Assembly (NCBI RefSeq): GCF_019977235.1
Contig: NZ_AP024646.1
Span: 4,526,001 to 4,590,000, forward strand
Source: Arthrobacter sp. StoSoilB5
GTDB lineage: Bacteria > Actinomycetota > Actinomycetes > Actinomycetales > Micrococcaceae
DNA: 64,000 bases
Direction: 5' to 3'
Shown: one piece after another, positions 33,061 to 41,767 of the stretch
Numbering within the stretch: the first letter of the stretch is position 1
Layout: every line of letters starts with the position of its first letter
The notes under the pieces: model-generated
The model's database searches: none
The model's input: only the letters and a program-made list of their open reading frames with translations
Told to the model about the DNA's origin: nothing
Made by a program: the position numbers and the translations under genes

Positions 33061-34158
33061 ATGAGCGCCACTCAGAAATTCAGCATCGCATCGATTCCCG
33101 CAGACGGTGTGGGCAAGGAAGTTGTTTCCGCCGGACGCCGCGTCCTGGATGCCTTGGCAGAGAACTCCAACGGCAAGTTCGCCTTCGAATGGACTGAGTT
33201 CCCGTGGGGCTGCGGCTATTACGAAAAGACCGGCCAGATGATGGACCCCAAAGGCCTGGACGCCCTCAAGGACTTCGACGCTATCTACTTCGGAGCCGTC
33301 GGCTGGGAGAACGTCCCGGACCACATCAGCCTCTGGGGCCTGCGCCTGAACATCACGCAGAACTTCGACCAATGGGCTAACATCCGCCCGGTCAAGTTCC
33401 TCCCCGGCATCAAATCCCCGCTTCGCAAAGCCGACGACACCGAACTCGACTGGATCGTTGTCCGCGAAAACAGTGAAGGCGAATACGCCGGTCTTGGCGG
33501 CCGCAACCTGAGTGGCCGCGGCCCAGGCAACGAGGTCGCTCTCCAGACAGCGCTCTTCACGGAAAAGGGCTGCGAGCGCATTATGCGTTTCGCATTTGAT
33601 CTAGCCCGCACCCGCGCGGTCAAGAAAGTTTCATCCGTCACCAAGTCCAACGCCCAGCAGTACGGCATGGTCCTTTGGGACGAAACCTTCCAGCGCGTCG
33701 CCTTGGATTACCCTGACGTGCAGACCGAGAGCGTGCTGGTTGATGCGATGAGCGCGAAGTTCATCCTGCACCCCGAGGATCTGTCGGTGGTGGTCGCGTC
33801 CAACTTGAACGCCGACATTCTGTCCGATCTCGGTTCCGCCCTGGCGGGCAGCCTGGGCCTGGCCGCGAGCGCCAACCTGAACCCGGAGCGCCGCTTTCCT
33901 TCCATGTTCGAGCCGGTCCACGGTTCCGCACCGGACATCGCAGGCAAAGGCATCAGCAACCCGATCGGTGCCATCGCCAGTGCCGCCCTCATGTTGGACC
34001 ACTTCGGCCTCCATGAGGAAGCCCGCCGCGTCGAAGCAGCAATCGAACAGGCCACAGGTTCCGGCCACCTGACCCGTGACGTTGGCGGTGACGCCACCAC
34101 GGACGACGTCACCGAGGCCATCATCCAAGCCCTTAGCCACACTCTCGCGGCTGTCTAA
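33061..34158 (+). CDS. Tartrate dehydrogenase / D-malate dehydrogenase-type beta-decarboxylating enzyme
   Basis: 365 aa. Isopropylmalate-dehydrogenase superfamily: N-terminal SIASIPADGVGKEVV, the substrate-specific helix ISLWGLRLNITQNFDQWANIRPVKFLPG, VVRENSEGEYAGLGG, the conserved Lys/Tyr TKSNAQQYG, the Asp triad (DVQTESVLVDAM, ASNLNADILSDL), and FEPVHGSAPDIAGKG. This pattern is that of tartrate dehydrogenase/decarboxylase (TtuC-like, or DmlA). It oxidises tartrate to oxaloglycolate and D-glycerate, which the glycerate kinase two genes further on uses. ATG 33061 has GAGGAGGT upstream. Confidence 0.88.
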   Translation: MSATQKFSIASIPADGVGKEVVSAGRRVLDALAENSNGKFAFEWTEFPWGCGYYEKTGQMMDPKGLDALKDFDAIYFGAVGWENVPDHISLWGLRLNITQNFDQWANIRPVKFLPGIKSPLRKADDTELDWIVVRENSEGEYAGLGGRNLSGRGPGNEVALQTALFTEKGCERIMRFAFDLARTRAVKKVSSVTKSNAQQYGMVLWDETFQRVALDYPDVQTESVLVDAMSAKFILHPEDLSVVVASNLNADILSDLGSALAGSLGLAASANLNPERRFPSMFEPVHGSAPDIAGKGISNPIGAIASAALMLDHFGLHEEARRVEAAIEQATGSGHLTRDVGGDATTDDVTEAIIQALSHTLAAV

Positions 34159-34177
34159 TCCAACAGAGCGAACGTTC

Positions 34178-34201
34178 GACGGCGGTCAGCCGGCCGCCGT
34201 C
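34178..34201 (+). other. Intercistronic hairpin between tartrate dehydrogenase and DctA
   Basis: GACGGCGG at 34178-34185 pairs with CCGCCGTC at 34194-34201 (8-bp stem, 8-nt loop). No U-tract follows. It may tune expression or stability of the downstream carrier mRNA. Confidence 0.45.
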
Positions 34202-34251
34202 CAACCTCCCCATCAGCTTCTCCAGAGACATTCCACAATGAGGTAGGAATC

Positions 34252-35694
34252 ATGGAACAAATCACCACCGCCGGACCAAAACCGGCACCCAAGACCCGTT
34301 GGTACAAGCAGTTGTACTTTTGGGTGCTCACCGCGATCTTGGTCGGCATCCTCCTGGGCTGGCTCGCTCCGACTGCGGGCATCGCCATGGAACCAATTGG
34401 CACCACGTTCGTGAATGCGATGAAGATGCTCATCGGCCCCATCGTGTTCTTGACCATCGTGGGTGGTATCGCCAGCGTCGCCGATCTCAAGAAGGTTGGG
34501 ATGACGGGCCTGAAGGCCCTCACCTACTTCCAGATCGGCACCATCTGCGCCATGGTCTTCGGCCTTGTTGCCATCAATGTCTTCCGCCTCGGTGACGGCG
34601 TCAACGCGGACGCCAGCACCATCAAGACCTCAGACTCGGCAGCGAAACTGATCGACGCCGGCCAGCATCAGGAATGGTGGCAGTTCCTGACGCACATCAT
34701 TCCCAACAGCATCGCGGGACCGTTCGTTGAAGGCGACATCCTCCAGATCATCTTCATCGCCGTTGTCTTCGGCATAGCACTAAACGCGATGGGCAAGGTT
34801 GGCGCTCCGGTTCTTGATGGGGTGCAACGCCTCACTGGCGTGATGTTCAAGATCCTTGGCTTCATCATGAAGGCCGCCCCTTTGGGCGCTTTCGGGGCCA
34901 TGGCCTTCGCGGTGGGCAAGTATGGCGTATCTTCCCTGACCAGCATGGGCGGACTGATTGCCCTGTTCTACGGCACCTCGATCCTCTTCGTAGTGATTGT
35001 CCTTGGCTCCGTGATGGTTTTCCTCCGGCTAAACATCTTCACGATGATCCGCCACCTAAAAGAGGAGTACATGCTCATCCTGGGCACCTCCACCGCAGAA
35101 CCGGCACTCCCCGGCTTGATGCGGAAACTTGAACATGCCGGGGTGAAGAAGGAAACCGTTGGTCTGGTTGTTCCCACGGGCTATAGCTTCAATCTTGATG
35201 GCGCGGCCATCTACCTGTCGCTCGCGGCGCTCTACATCGCGCAGGCCACCAACACGGACCTGACCATTGGCCAGCAGCTTGGCCTGCTCGCCGTAATGCT
35301 CCTGACCTCCAAGGGCGCGGCCGGTGTTGCTGGCGGTGGTTTCATCGCCCTCACGGCGACGCTCACCACCCTCGGCACCATTCCCGCGGCCGGCATCATG
35401 CTTATCTTTGGCATCGACAAGTTCATGTCCGAATGCCGCGCCTTGGTGAACTTCACTGGCAACGCTGTAGCCACGTTGGTCATCGCCCGCTGGGACCGCA
35501 CCCTGGACACCGACCGCGCCCGCCGCGTCTTTGCCGGCGAGACCGTGGAACCAATTCCCGCTGAGGATGCTGTTCTCATGCCTGTTGAGGAACACACCGG
35601 GTCCGACGACGCACCCAAGCCCGCGGCCGCCGTCGTACCTCCGGGACCGGCCGCATCAGCCGACCGCCGTCCCGCCTACTCGGAATCCATCTGA
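34252..35694 (+). CDS. dctA: DctA-type C4-dicarboxylate carrier (probable tartrate uptake)
   Basis: 480 aa with ~8-9 spans and two re-entrant loops of the DAACS (glutamate/dicarboxylate:cation) fold. Diagnostic motifs are MKMLIGPIVFLTIVGGIA, ILGTSTAEPALPGLM (serine-rich HP1 region), VVPTGYSFNLDGAAIYLSLAALYIAQATNT (TM7 with the NxDG substrate/ion motif), SKGAAGVAGGGFIAL and FMSECRALVNFTGNAVATLV. It imports C4 dicarboxylates. Position between tartrate dehydrogenase and glycerate kinase makes tartrate the likely substrate. ATG 34252 after GAGGTAGGAATC. The C-terminal ~60 residues are Pro/Ala/Asp-rich and probably disordered. Confidence 0.9.
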   Translation: MEQITTAGPKPAPKTRWYKQLYFWVLTAILVGILLGWLAPTAGIAMEPIGTTFVNAMKMLIGPIVFLTIVGGIASVADLKKVGMTGLKALTYFQIGTICAMVFGLVAINVFRLGDGVNADASTIKTSDSAAKLIDAGQHQEWWQFLTHIIPNSIAGPFVEGDILQIIFIAVVFGIALNAMGKVGAPVLDGVQRLTGVMFKILGFIMKAAPLGAFGAMAFAVGKYGVSSLTSMGGLIALFYGTSILFVVIVLGSVMVFLRLNIFTMIRHLKEEYMLILGTSTAEPALPGLMRKLEHAGVKKETVGLVVPTGYSFNLDGAAIYLSLAALYIAQATNTDLTIGQQLGLLAVMLLTSKGAAGVAGGGFIALTATLTTLGTIPAAGIMLIFGIDKFMSECRALVNFTGNAVATLVIARWDRTLDTDRARRVFAGETVEPIPAEDAVLMPVEEHTGSDDAPKPAAAVVPPGPAASADRRPAYSESI

Positions 35695-35695
35695 C

Positions 35696-36856
35696 ATGAC
35701 CAACACCACCGCCCCGAAGACTGTGCTCATCGCTCCCGACAAATTCAAGGGCAGCCTCACGGCCAGCGAGGTTGCGGACGCCTTGGCAGCTGGCCTTCGC
35801 GCTGCCGCCGACACGTCCGCGGCGGTCCACTGCGAGCTCCTTCCACTCGCCGACGGAGGTGACGGCAGCGTTGATGCCGCCGTCGCCTCCGGCTTCGGCC
35901 GCTACAACTGCACCGTCATCGGACCCATCGGACAGCCCGTCCAGGCGGATATCGCGTTCGACGGCGTCACTGCAGTCGTGGAGGTCGCGAACACTTGCGG
36001 TTTGGCCGTCCTGCCCAACGCCAGACTCGCGCCGCTGGAAGCATCGAGCCGAGGCTTTGGAGAGGCCGTGCTGTTTGCCCTCAGCCTCAAGCCGAGGCGA
36101 ATGGTGTTGGCGCTTGGCGGCAGTTCAAGCACCGATGGTGGAATGGGAATGCTCAGTGCCCTGGGCCTGCGATTCCTGGATTCTTCGGGAGGTCCCTTGC
36201 AGGGCTCCGGGCAGTCGCTTTCGCTCGCTCATTCAGTGACCGGCTCCGTTTTCCCTGGCTTGGCAGGCGTGGAACTTATCCTCGCCACCGACGTCCACAA
36301 CCCACTCTGCGGGCCAAACGGGGCAGCGCCGGTGTTTGGCCCGCAGAAGGGGTGTTCCCCCACCGATGTTTCTACGCTCGACGCCGGTCTGGCGCAGTTT
36401 GTCTCAGTGCTCGTTGACGCAGGGCTTGCAGACCCTGGGTTGGCTGAATCGCCAGGCGCGGGCAGCGCCGGCGGCATCGGCTTCGCTTGCCTGGCTTTGG
36501 GCGCCAAGCAAGTGTCCGGCGCCGACTACTTCCTGGACCTCCTGGACTTCGACGCCCGTAAGGACACCTGCGACATTGTCATCACCGGGGAGGGCAGCAT
36601 CGACGAACAAACGTTGGCGGGGAAGCTTCCTGCCGCAGTCGCCCGCCGATCCGGCGCCCGGCCAATCATCGCCGTCGCCGGCCGATCGCTGCTGGAACCA
36701 GAGCAATGGTCCGAGATGTCATTGTCCCGCGTGTACGCGTTGGCTGACTACACGGATGAGGATTCTTCCAATGACCCGTTGCTGTCAGCGGAGTTATTGC
36801 AGCGGATCGGGCGGGAGATTGGGAAGAGCCTGCCGGGCTCCCTGGCCGTGCCTTAG
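35696..36856 (+). CDS. Glycerate kinase (GK-I family)
   Basis: 386 aa. Family motifs are IAPDKFKGSLTASEVADAL at the N-terminus, ELLPLADGGDGSVD, ALGGSSSTDGGMGML, and the C-terminal GEGSIDEQTLAGK. It phosphorylates D-glycerate to 2-phosphoglycerate, sending tartrate-derived carbon into glycolysis. The start is ATG 35696, 1 nt after the DctA stop, so it is coupled to the carrier. It completes the tartrate pathway in this operon. Confidence 0.92.
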   Translation: MTNTTAPKTVLIAPDKFKGSLTASEVADALAAGLRAAADTSAAVHCELLPLADGGDGSVDAAVASGFGRYNCTVIGPIGQPVQADIAFDGVTAVVEVANTCGLAVLPNARLAPLEASSRGFGEAVLFALSLKPRRMVLALGGSSSTDGGMGMLSALGLRFLDSSGGPLQGSGQSLSLAHSVTGSVFPGLAGVELILATDVHNPLCGPNGAAPVFGPQKGCSPTDVSTLDAGLAQFVSVLVDAGLADPGLAESPGAGSAGGIGFACLALGAKQVSGADYFLDLLDFDARKDTCDIVITGEGSIDEQTLAGKLPAAVARRSGARPIIAVAGRSLLEPEQWSEMSLSRVYALADYTDEDSSNDPLLSAELLQRIGREIGKSLPGSLAVP

Positions 36857-36960
36857 CCCTTCCACACTCAGAATTACAACCTTGAAACTCCCCAAAGCCC
36901 CGGAGTAGGGTGGCCGGACCGTCCAACCACATCATCGTCTGGGAAAATTCTGGGAGAACC

Positions 36961-38802
36961 ATGACACATGTGAGACGCCAATTGGCTGCGGTCACCGCAG
37001 CCCTGGCACTAAGCGTGACAAGCGGAGCGGTGGCAAGTCCTGCCTTCGCAGATCCTCGCGAAACCGACAAGAACCCCACTGCCACCGGGTACGGCGGTGC
37101 CGTGAGCACCGTGGATCCGGAAGCTTCAGCGGCCGCCATCGAGGTCCTGCGCAAGGGTGGCAACGCGGCCGATGCCGCTGTCGCTGCAGCCGCCACCCTT
37201 GGCGTCACAGAACCGTATAGCGCCGGCATCGGAGGCGGCGGTTACTTCGTGTTCTACGATGCCAAGACCAAGGAAGTCAGCACTATTGATGGCCGCGAAA
37301 CGGCGCCGGCAGCCATACCAAACGATGCGTTCATCAACCCCGCCACAGGACAGCCCTATCTCTTCACCACCAAAAGGCCCGAACTGCCGACCAGCGGGGT
37401 CTCCGTCGGCGTCCCCGGCACCCCGGCCACTTGGGAGCGCGCCCTTGAGCGTTGGGGAACTTTGGACTTGGGCGAGGCACTCAAGCCCGCTATCAAGGTA
37501 GCCAACCGCGGCTTCGTGGTGGACGAGACGTTCCGAAACCAGACTCTGGATAACAAGTTCCGGTTCAACACCTTCACCTCCACGCAGGACCTGTTCCTTC
37601 CCGGTGGTGACGCTCCCGCCGTCGGGAGTGTCTTCAAGAACCCCGAGCTTGCCGAGACGTACCGCCTGCTGGCGAAGCAGGGCACCAGCGCGTTCTACAC
37701 GGGCCCGCTCGCAGAAGAGATCGTGTCCGCAGTAAAAGCGCCGCCGAAATCGGGCGAGACTGATCTTCCCGTGCCAATCGGGTTCATGACCACCGACGAT
37801 CTGGCTGAATACAAGGCGATTGACCAGGCTCCGACGCACGTGAAATACCGCGGCTATGACGTTTATGGCATGGCGCCGTCCAGCAGCGGCGGCACCACGG
37901 TTGGCGAGTCGCTCAACATTCTTGAAAACTTCGATCTGAAGGACATGCAGCCGGTGGACGCGCTGCACCACTATTTCGAGGCCAGCTCGCTGGCGTTCGC
38001 TGACCGTGGCGCCTATGTGGGAGATCCGAAATTCGTTGACGTGCCCACTGCTGTCCTCACCAATCCGGTTTTCGGTAAAGAACGCGCTTGCGAGATTGAT
38101 CCGACGGCGGCAGCGCCCAAACCGGTGGACCCCGGTAACATCACAACATACGACGGCGCGTGCCCGGGTTCCGCTGCACCGCTCGCCGACGAGACGGACA
38201 CTGAGAACATTTCCACCACGAACCTGACGGTCGCCGACAAATGGGGCAACGTGGTGGAGTACACCCTGACCATTGAACAGACAGGCGGATCCGGAATCGT
38301 CGTGCCAGGCCGCGGATTCCTGTTGAACAATGAGCTGACCGATTTCAGCACCGTGTACAACTCGACTGATCCCAACAGGATCCAGCCAGGCAAGCGTCCA
38401 CGTTCGTCGATGTCGCCAACCATTATTCTGCAGGACGGCGACCCCTTCCTGGCCCTCGGCTCCCCCGGTGGATCGACCATCATCACCACGGTGTTGCAGA
38501 CCATCCTGAACCGTGTTGACCTGGGGATGGACATCTCCGAGGCCATCGCCGCTCCGCGTGCAGCTCCTCGAAACGGGCTCACCGTGAGTTCCGAACCGGC
38601 GTTCATTGATGCGTACGGTCCTGCGCTGGAATCGTTGGGGCACGATCTGGTCCCAGCCGGTGATGCTTTCACCTCGGCAGCAGAGATCGGTGCGGCCACG
38701 GCGATTGAGTTCGGGGAGGGCGGAAAGCTCACGGCCGCAGCTGAGCCGACGCGTCGTGGAGGTGGGTCTGCGATGGTGTTGAAACCAAGCAACAGTCCAT
38801 GA
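36961..38802 (+). CDS. ggt: Secreted gamma-glutamyltransferase
   Basis: 613 aa. Sec signal peptide (residues 1-30; VTAALALSVTSGAVASPAFA, cleavage near AFA-DP), then the GGT precursor: [31 protein letters not shown], and the autocatalytic Thr in ISTTNLTVAD at about 2/3 of the chain, where cleavage produces large and small subunits. SPTIILQDGDPFLALGSPGGSTIITT is the small-subunit signature. It hydrolyses or transpeptidates gamma-glutamyl compounds such as glutathione outside the cell. ATG 36961 has GGGAG upstream. It is separate from the tartrate operon by 104 bp. Confidence 0.92.
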   Translation: MTHVRRQLAAVTAALALSVTSGAVASPAFADPRETDKNPTATGYGGAVSTVDPEASAAAIEVLRKGGNAADAAVAAAATLGVTEPYSAGIGGGGYFVFYDAKTKEVSTIDGRETAPAAIPNDAFINPATGQPYLFTTKRPELPTSGVSVGVPGTPATWERALERWGTLDLGEALKPAIKVANRGFVVDETFRNQTLDNKFRFNTFTSTQDLFLPGGDAPAVGSVFKNPELAETYRLLAKQGTSAFYTGPLAEEIVSAVKAPPKSGETDLPVPIGFMTTDDLAEYKAIDQAPTHVKYRGYDVYGMAPSSSGGTTVGESLNILENFDLKDMQPVDALHHYFEASSLAFADRGAYVGDPKFVDVPTAVLTNPVFGKERACEIDPTAAAPKPVDPGNITTYDGACPGSAAPLADETDTENISTTNLTVADKWGNVVEYTLTIEQTGGSGIVVPGRGFLLNNELTDFSTVYNSTDPNRIQPGKRPRSSMSPTIILQDGDPFLALGSPGGSTIITTVLQTILNRVDLGMDISEAIAAPRAAPRNGLTVSSEPAFIDAYGPALESLGHDLVPAGDAFTSAAEIGAATAIEFGEGGKLTAAAEPTRRGGGSAMVLKPSNSP

Positions 38803-38810
38803 TTGATGTA

Positions 38811-39410
38811 TCAGCCCCGAAACAGGCCTCTGACTGTTGCCTGCAGCTTCTCCAATCCCGGGCCGTGTTGGGTGCTGGCAGCGAACTTCATGAGTCCGCG
38901 GCAGGCAAGCCCTGCGTCTGTCAGCTCACCGCCTAGCAGGTAGTCCATCAGTTCGTCACTTGGCAGTAGCCGCACGAAGCCCGCCTCGGACGCGTCCCAC
39001 GATGGGTCGCTGCTGAGGCGGGCTTCTGCCGCGATGACCAGGTGTTTTCGCCTGGTTGAGTTGGCGGACCACCACTCGGATCCTGCGTAATACACAGCGG
39101 ACGATCCATAGCCTGTTTCCTCCGCCAACTCGCGTTGGGCCGCATCTACCGGAGTTTCATTCTCGTTCAGGTATCCCCCGGGAAGTTCCAGCAAAGTCTT
39201 CCCTGGCCCGACGCGGAACTGCTCAAACAGCACCACATCCGTTCCGCCCTCCGTGAAGGCGAGAACCGCTGCGGAGTCCGGGCTCGCAATGACATCCCAG
39301 GTTGAAACTGAGCCGTCAGCTTCCAGGTAGGTGTCCTGATTGATGGTGACAAAACCTTTGTATGCACGCGTAGTCCAGAGTTTTCGCCACAATTCGTCCG
39401 AATTGTTCAC
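38811..39410 (-). CDS. Nudix hydrolase (ADP-ribose pyrophosphatase-like)
   Basis: 199 aa. Nudix box GGYLNENETPVDAAQRELAEETG at ~95-117 complete (G-x5-E-x7-RELAEE-x-G), preceded by VLFEQFRVGPGKTLLELPGG, as in ADP-ribose pyrophosphatases. GTG 39410 overlaps the stop of the small membrane gene by 4 nt (GTGA), which fixes the start. It is the last gene of the long minus-strand operon and may be unrelated in function to the RiPP genes, or may recycle ADP-ribose compounds. Convergent with ggt 9 bp away. Confidence 0.85.
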   Translation of the reverse strand: MNNSDELWRKLWTTRAYKGFVTINQDTYLEADGSVSTWDVIASPDSAAVLAFTEGGTDVVLFEQFRVGPGKTLLELPGGYLNENETPVDAAQRELAEETGYGSSAVYYAGSEWWSANSTRRKHLVIAAEARLSSDPSWDASEAGFVRLLPSDELMDYLLGGELTDAGLACRGLMKFAASTQHGPGLEKLQATVRGLFRG

Positions 39411-39592
39411 TCTGGGCGGTTGGTCTTGAGTTCCCGGCAGAATCTCCACAACATCACCAACGAAGCTGCCGCGATGATGATTCCGGAAATAAGGGACCAA
39501 ACAGATTCGCTGCCGCTTGAGAGGAAAATATAGATGGCGTAGGACGCCATGGTGAGGGCGAGAAGCAGCCATACCAACGGTTTACGATTCAC
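39407..39592 (-). CDS. Small two-span membrane protein of the daptide operon
   Basis: 61 aa: two hydrophobic helices (LVWLLLALTMASYAIYIFL and VWSLISGIIIAAASLVMLW) with a polar loop, followed by a basic tail RFCRELKTNRPE. GTG 39592 with AAGGAA 6 nt upstream. It begins 28 bp after the second ABC permease and overlaps the Nudix gene. Small membrane proteins at the end of RiPP export operons often give self-immunity, which is the working guess here, but no sequence motif proves it. Confidence 0.6.
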   Translation of the reverse strand: MNRKPLVWLLLALTMASYAIYIFLSSGSESVWSLISGIIIAAASLVMLWRFCRELKTNRPE

Positions 39593-39620
39593 AATGAGTT
39601 CCTTGATTTATTGGTAGTTA

Positions 39621-40310
39621 TCAGGCCAAGTCACGCTTGGAGAACACGGCGCACGCCGCCCCCAAGACGATTAACGGCCATGCAAGAGCTCCGAAGAAAG
39701 ACTCCGACGGCGGTATGTGGACTGCCGCTTGATTCGCCCAGTCGGCAGCTTGGAACGGAAAGAGGTACGGCTCGGCATCGCCCAAGGGCAGGATCTGCGG
39801 AAGCACCAAACTGAGAGGAACCGCGAAGAGGCTCACAAGATGGCTGCGAATGAAGGAACCGATCGCGAATCCCCAGGCGGATCCCATTGCTGCCATTCCA
39901 GCGAAGGCCAGCACCCCATGTGGACTGAGCTGCCATCCGTCTGCAATAAATGTGCCGGATAAGCCGAAAGAGATGCCGACGATCACACCGCCCAGGATTG
40001 CTGCAAGAGCTGTTGTCAGGGCTCGAGCAATGAACGCCGGGATCCTTTGGAACAACAGGACCCGGCGTGTAAGGCACCCTGCCCGGAAATCGGCCGTGAA
40101 TGAACAGGAACCCATCACGCCCGCACCCGTGAGCATGAGCGACAGCCCTGCCCCTCGGAGAGCTCCTTCGAGACCCGGATCGCCCGTGGTGGATTCGAGA
40201 TTGGCTGCCACCAGGAGCGTGCCCAGTAGTCCGATTACCAGCACGGACGCAATCCCTGAGCCTTTCCACAGCCAAGGGCGGCGAAGATCCGCAAGAAGTG
40301 CGGACACCAT
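39621..40310 (-). CDS. ABC-2 type permease (second subunit) of the RiPP exporter
   Basis: 229 aa with about six hydrophobic segments, starting SALLADLRRPWLWKGSG, and no ATP-binding motifs. The ABC-2-type layout (loop after TM2 with RVLLFQRIPAFIARALT amphipathic entry) is consistent with an exporter permease. ATG 40310 comes directly after the TAA of the first permease (40311-40313). It pairs with the ATPase at 41057-41767 and is most likely part of the peptide exporter. Confidence 0.75.
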   Translation of the reverse strand: MVSALLADLRRPWLWKGSGIASVLVIGLLGTLLVAANLESTTGDPGLEGALRGAGLSLMLTGAGVMGSCSFTADFRAGCLTRRVLLFQRIPAFIARALTTALAAILGGVIVGISFGLSGTFIADGWQLSPHGVLAFAGMAAMGSAWGFAIGSFIRSHLVSLFAVPLSLVLPQILPLGDAEPYLFPFQAADWANQAAVHIPPSESFFGALAWPLIVLGAACAVFSKRDLA

Positions 40311-41060
40311 TTAGAACTCCTTCCGTTTGAGCACGCCGACCACCCCGGCGCTTGCTGCGAGGAGCCACGCCAGCGAGACCAGGAACGCTGGGCCTGGTTG
40401 AAGAAGGCCCTCAAAGGGAAGAGAGGCAATGCCTGCCAACGCACCGGACGGCAGCCAACGCCCTATTTCGGGATCGTTTGCCAGGACCGGCAGTTCGATT
40501 GCCAGCGGAATAAGCATGGTGACGATCGTCGTCGCGTAGTAGTGCCGAATGATCCACCCGAGCGAGCAACCCCACAGGGAACCAACAGCGGACGAGAGCA
40601 CGACTCCGGGCAAGGCCCGCCAGGATTCCGGAGTGAGGAGTTCCACGCGCAATTCGGGTGGCAGGGTGAAGGCGACGCTGGCTCCCCAAGCCAGGATCCC
40701 CGCTGCCAAAGTGGCGAGGCCGACCACAAGCGCCGCAGCGTACTTGACCGCCACAAGGTGTACGAGCCCGGACATCACTACGCTGCGCCGGAGCGTCCCG
40801 TAGTAGGACTCGCGGGTCACAAGGTAGCTCCCGGCAAACGTAGCCACGATCGCAATGCTGGTGGCCAAAGCCCAAAACGCTTTGATGTTTTCCGTCGCGG
40901 ACAGCTGATCTGCAGTATCCGGCCACCCCAGGAAGTTGGCCACGAACCACGGAACCAAAGCGCTGAAGGCGAGGATGCCCAGAACCGAATATCCGCTGAA
41001 GTGCCTCAGCAGCTCTGCACCTAGTCCACAGGCCCAGTTGGAGTTCGGATGCCCCGTCAC
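40311..41060 (-). CDS. ABC-2 type permease (first subunit) of the RiPP exporter
   Basis: 249 aa with six predicted spans and a conserved YYGTLRRSVVMSGLVHLVAVKYAAAL amphipathic segment like that in ABC-2 permeases. GTG 41060 overlaps the ATPase stop by 4 nt. It is in the same minus-strand operon as ATPase and M50 protease. The exporter, with two different permeases and one ATPase, presumably exports the mature daptide and may provide resistance. Confidence 0.75.
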   Translation of the reverse strand: MTGHPNSNWACGLGAELLRHFSGYSVLGILAFSALVPWFVANFLGWPDTADQLSATENIKAFWALATSIAIVATFAGSYLVTRESYYGTLRRSVVMSGLVHLVAVKYAAALVVGLATLAAGILAWGASVAFTLPPELRVELLTPESWRALPGVVLSSAVGSLWGCSLGWIIRHYYATTIVTMLIPLAIELPVLANDPEIGRWLPSGALAGIASLPFEGLLQPGPAFLVSLAWLLAASAGVVGVLKRKEF

Positions 41061-41767
41061 CGGGCACCCTCCAGGATCTTGAAATACGCCGATTCGAGGC
41101 TGCCGCCACCAAGAATCTTCGCCTCCTCAAGGGTCCCGTGGAACAGCGTCCGCTGCTTCAGAATGAGGACGTCGTGGGCCACTTGTTCGAGCTCCAATAG
41201 CTGGTGGCTTGAGACCAAGGCACTCCCGCCGGACTCGGCGAACCCGCGCAGAAAGCCTCGCAGCCACTGGATGCCTTCCGGGTCGAGACCGTTGGCAGGC
41301 TCGTCCAAGACAAGGAGGCGAGGGTTTCCGATGATGGCGGATGCAATCCCCAGCCGTTGTTTCATCCCCAGCGAGTAGTCCCGGACCTTCCTGTCCGCGT
41401 GGGCCGCAAGGTCCACTTGTTCCAGAACCCGCTCGACGTTTTCCCTACTCACGCCTGCTGCCAACTGACAAATCTGAAGGTGACGCCGCCCGGTCAACCC
41501 GGGTTCTACTTCCATCCCATCCAAGTTCACTCCGACGTTGGTGGCGGGCCTCTTTAACGAGCGGTAGTCCATTCCGAAGACCTTTGCGTGCCCCGACGTC
41601 GCCTCCACTAGACCCGTCAGCCCGGCTAGTGCCGTACTCTTTCCGGCACCGTTGGGGCCGATCAGTCCCACAACCCGCCCGGCAGGCACATCAAACGTCA
41701 GATCGTCGACGGCAAGCCGTTGGCCCCGTCTCTTACTGAATCCCTCGAAGCTGGCGTGGATTGTCAT
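41057..41767 (-). CDS. ABC transporter ATPase of the RiPP exporter
   Basis: 236 aa. Walker A GPNGAGKST, Q-loop region around the VNLDGMEVEPGLTGR stretch, ABC signature YSLGMKQRL, Walker B LLVLDEPANGLDP, and switch-region H in SSHQL. This is the ABC-2-type (natA/bceA-like) export class. ATG 41767 overlaps the M50 gene stop by 4 nt. Together with two permeases it likely exports the peptide and confers immunity. Confidence 0.9.
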   Translation of the reverse strand: MTIHASFEGFSKRRGQRLAVDDLTFDVPAGRVVGLIGPNGAGKSTALAGLTGLVEATSGHAKVFGMDYRSLKRPATNVGVNLDGMEVEPGLTGRRHLQICQLAAGVSRENVERVLEQVDLAAHADRKVRDYSLGMKQRLGIASAIIGNPRLLVLDEPANGLDPEGIQWLRGFLRGFAESGGSALVSSHQLLELEQVAHDVLILKQRTLFHGTLEEAKILGGGSLESAYFKILEGAR

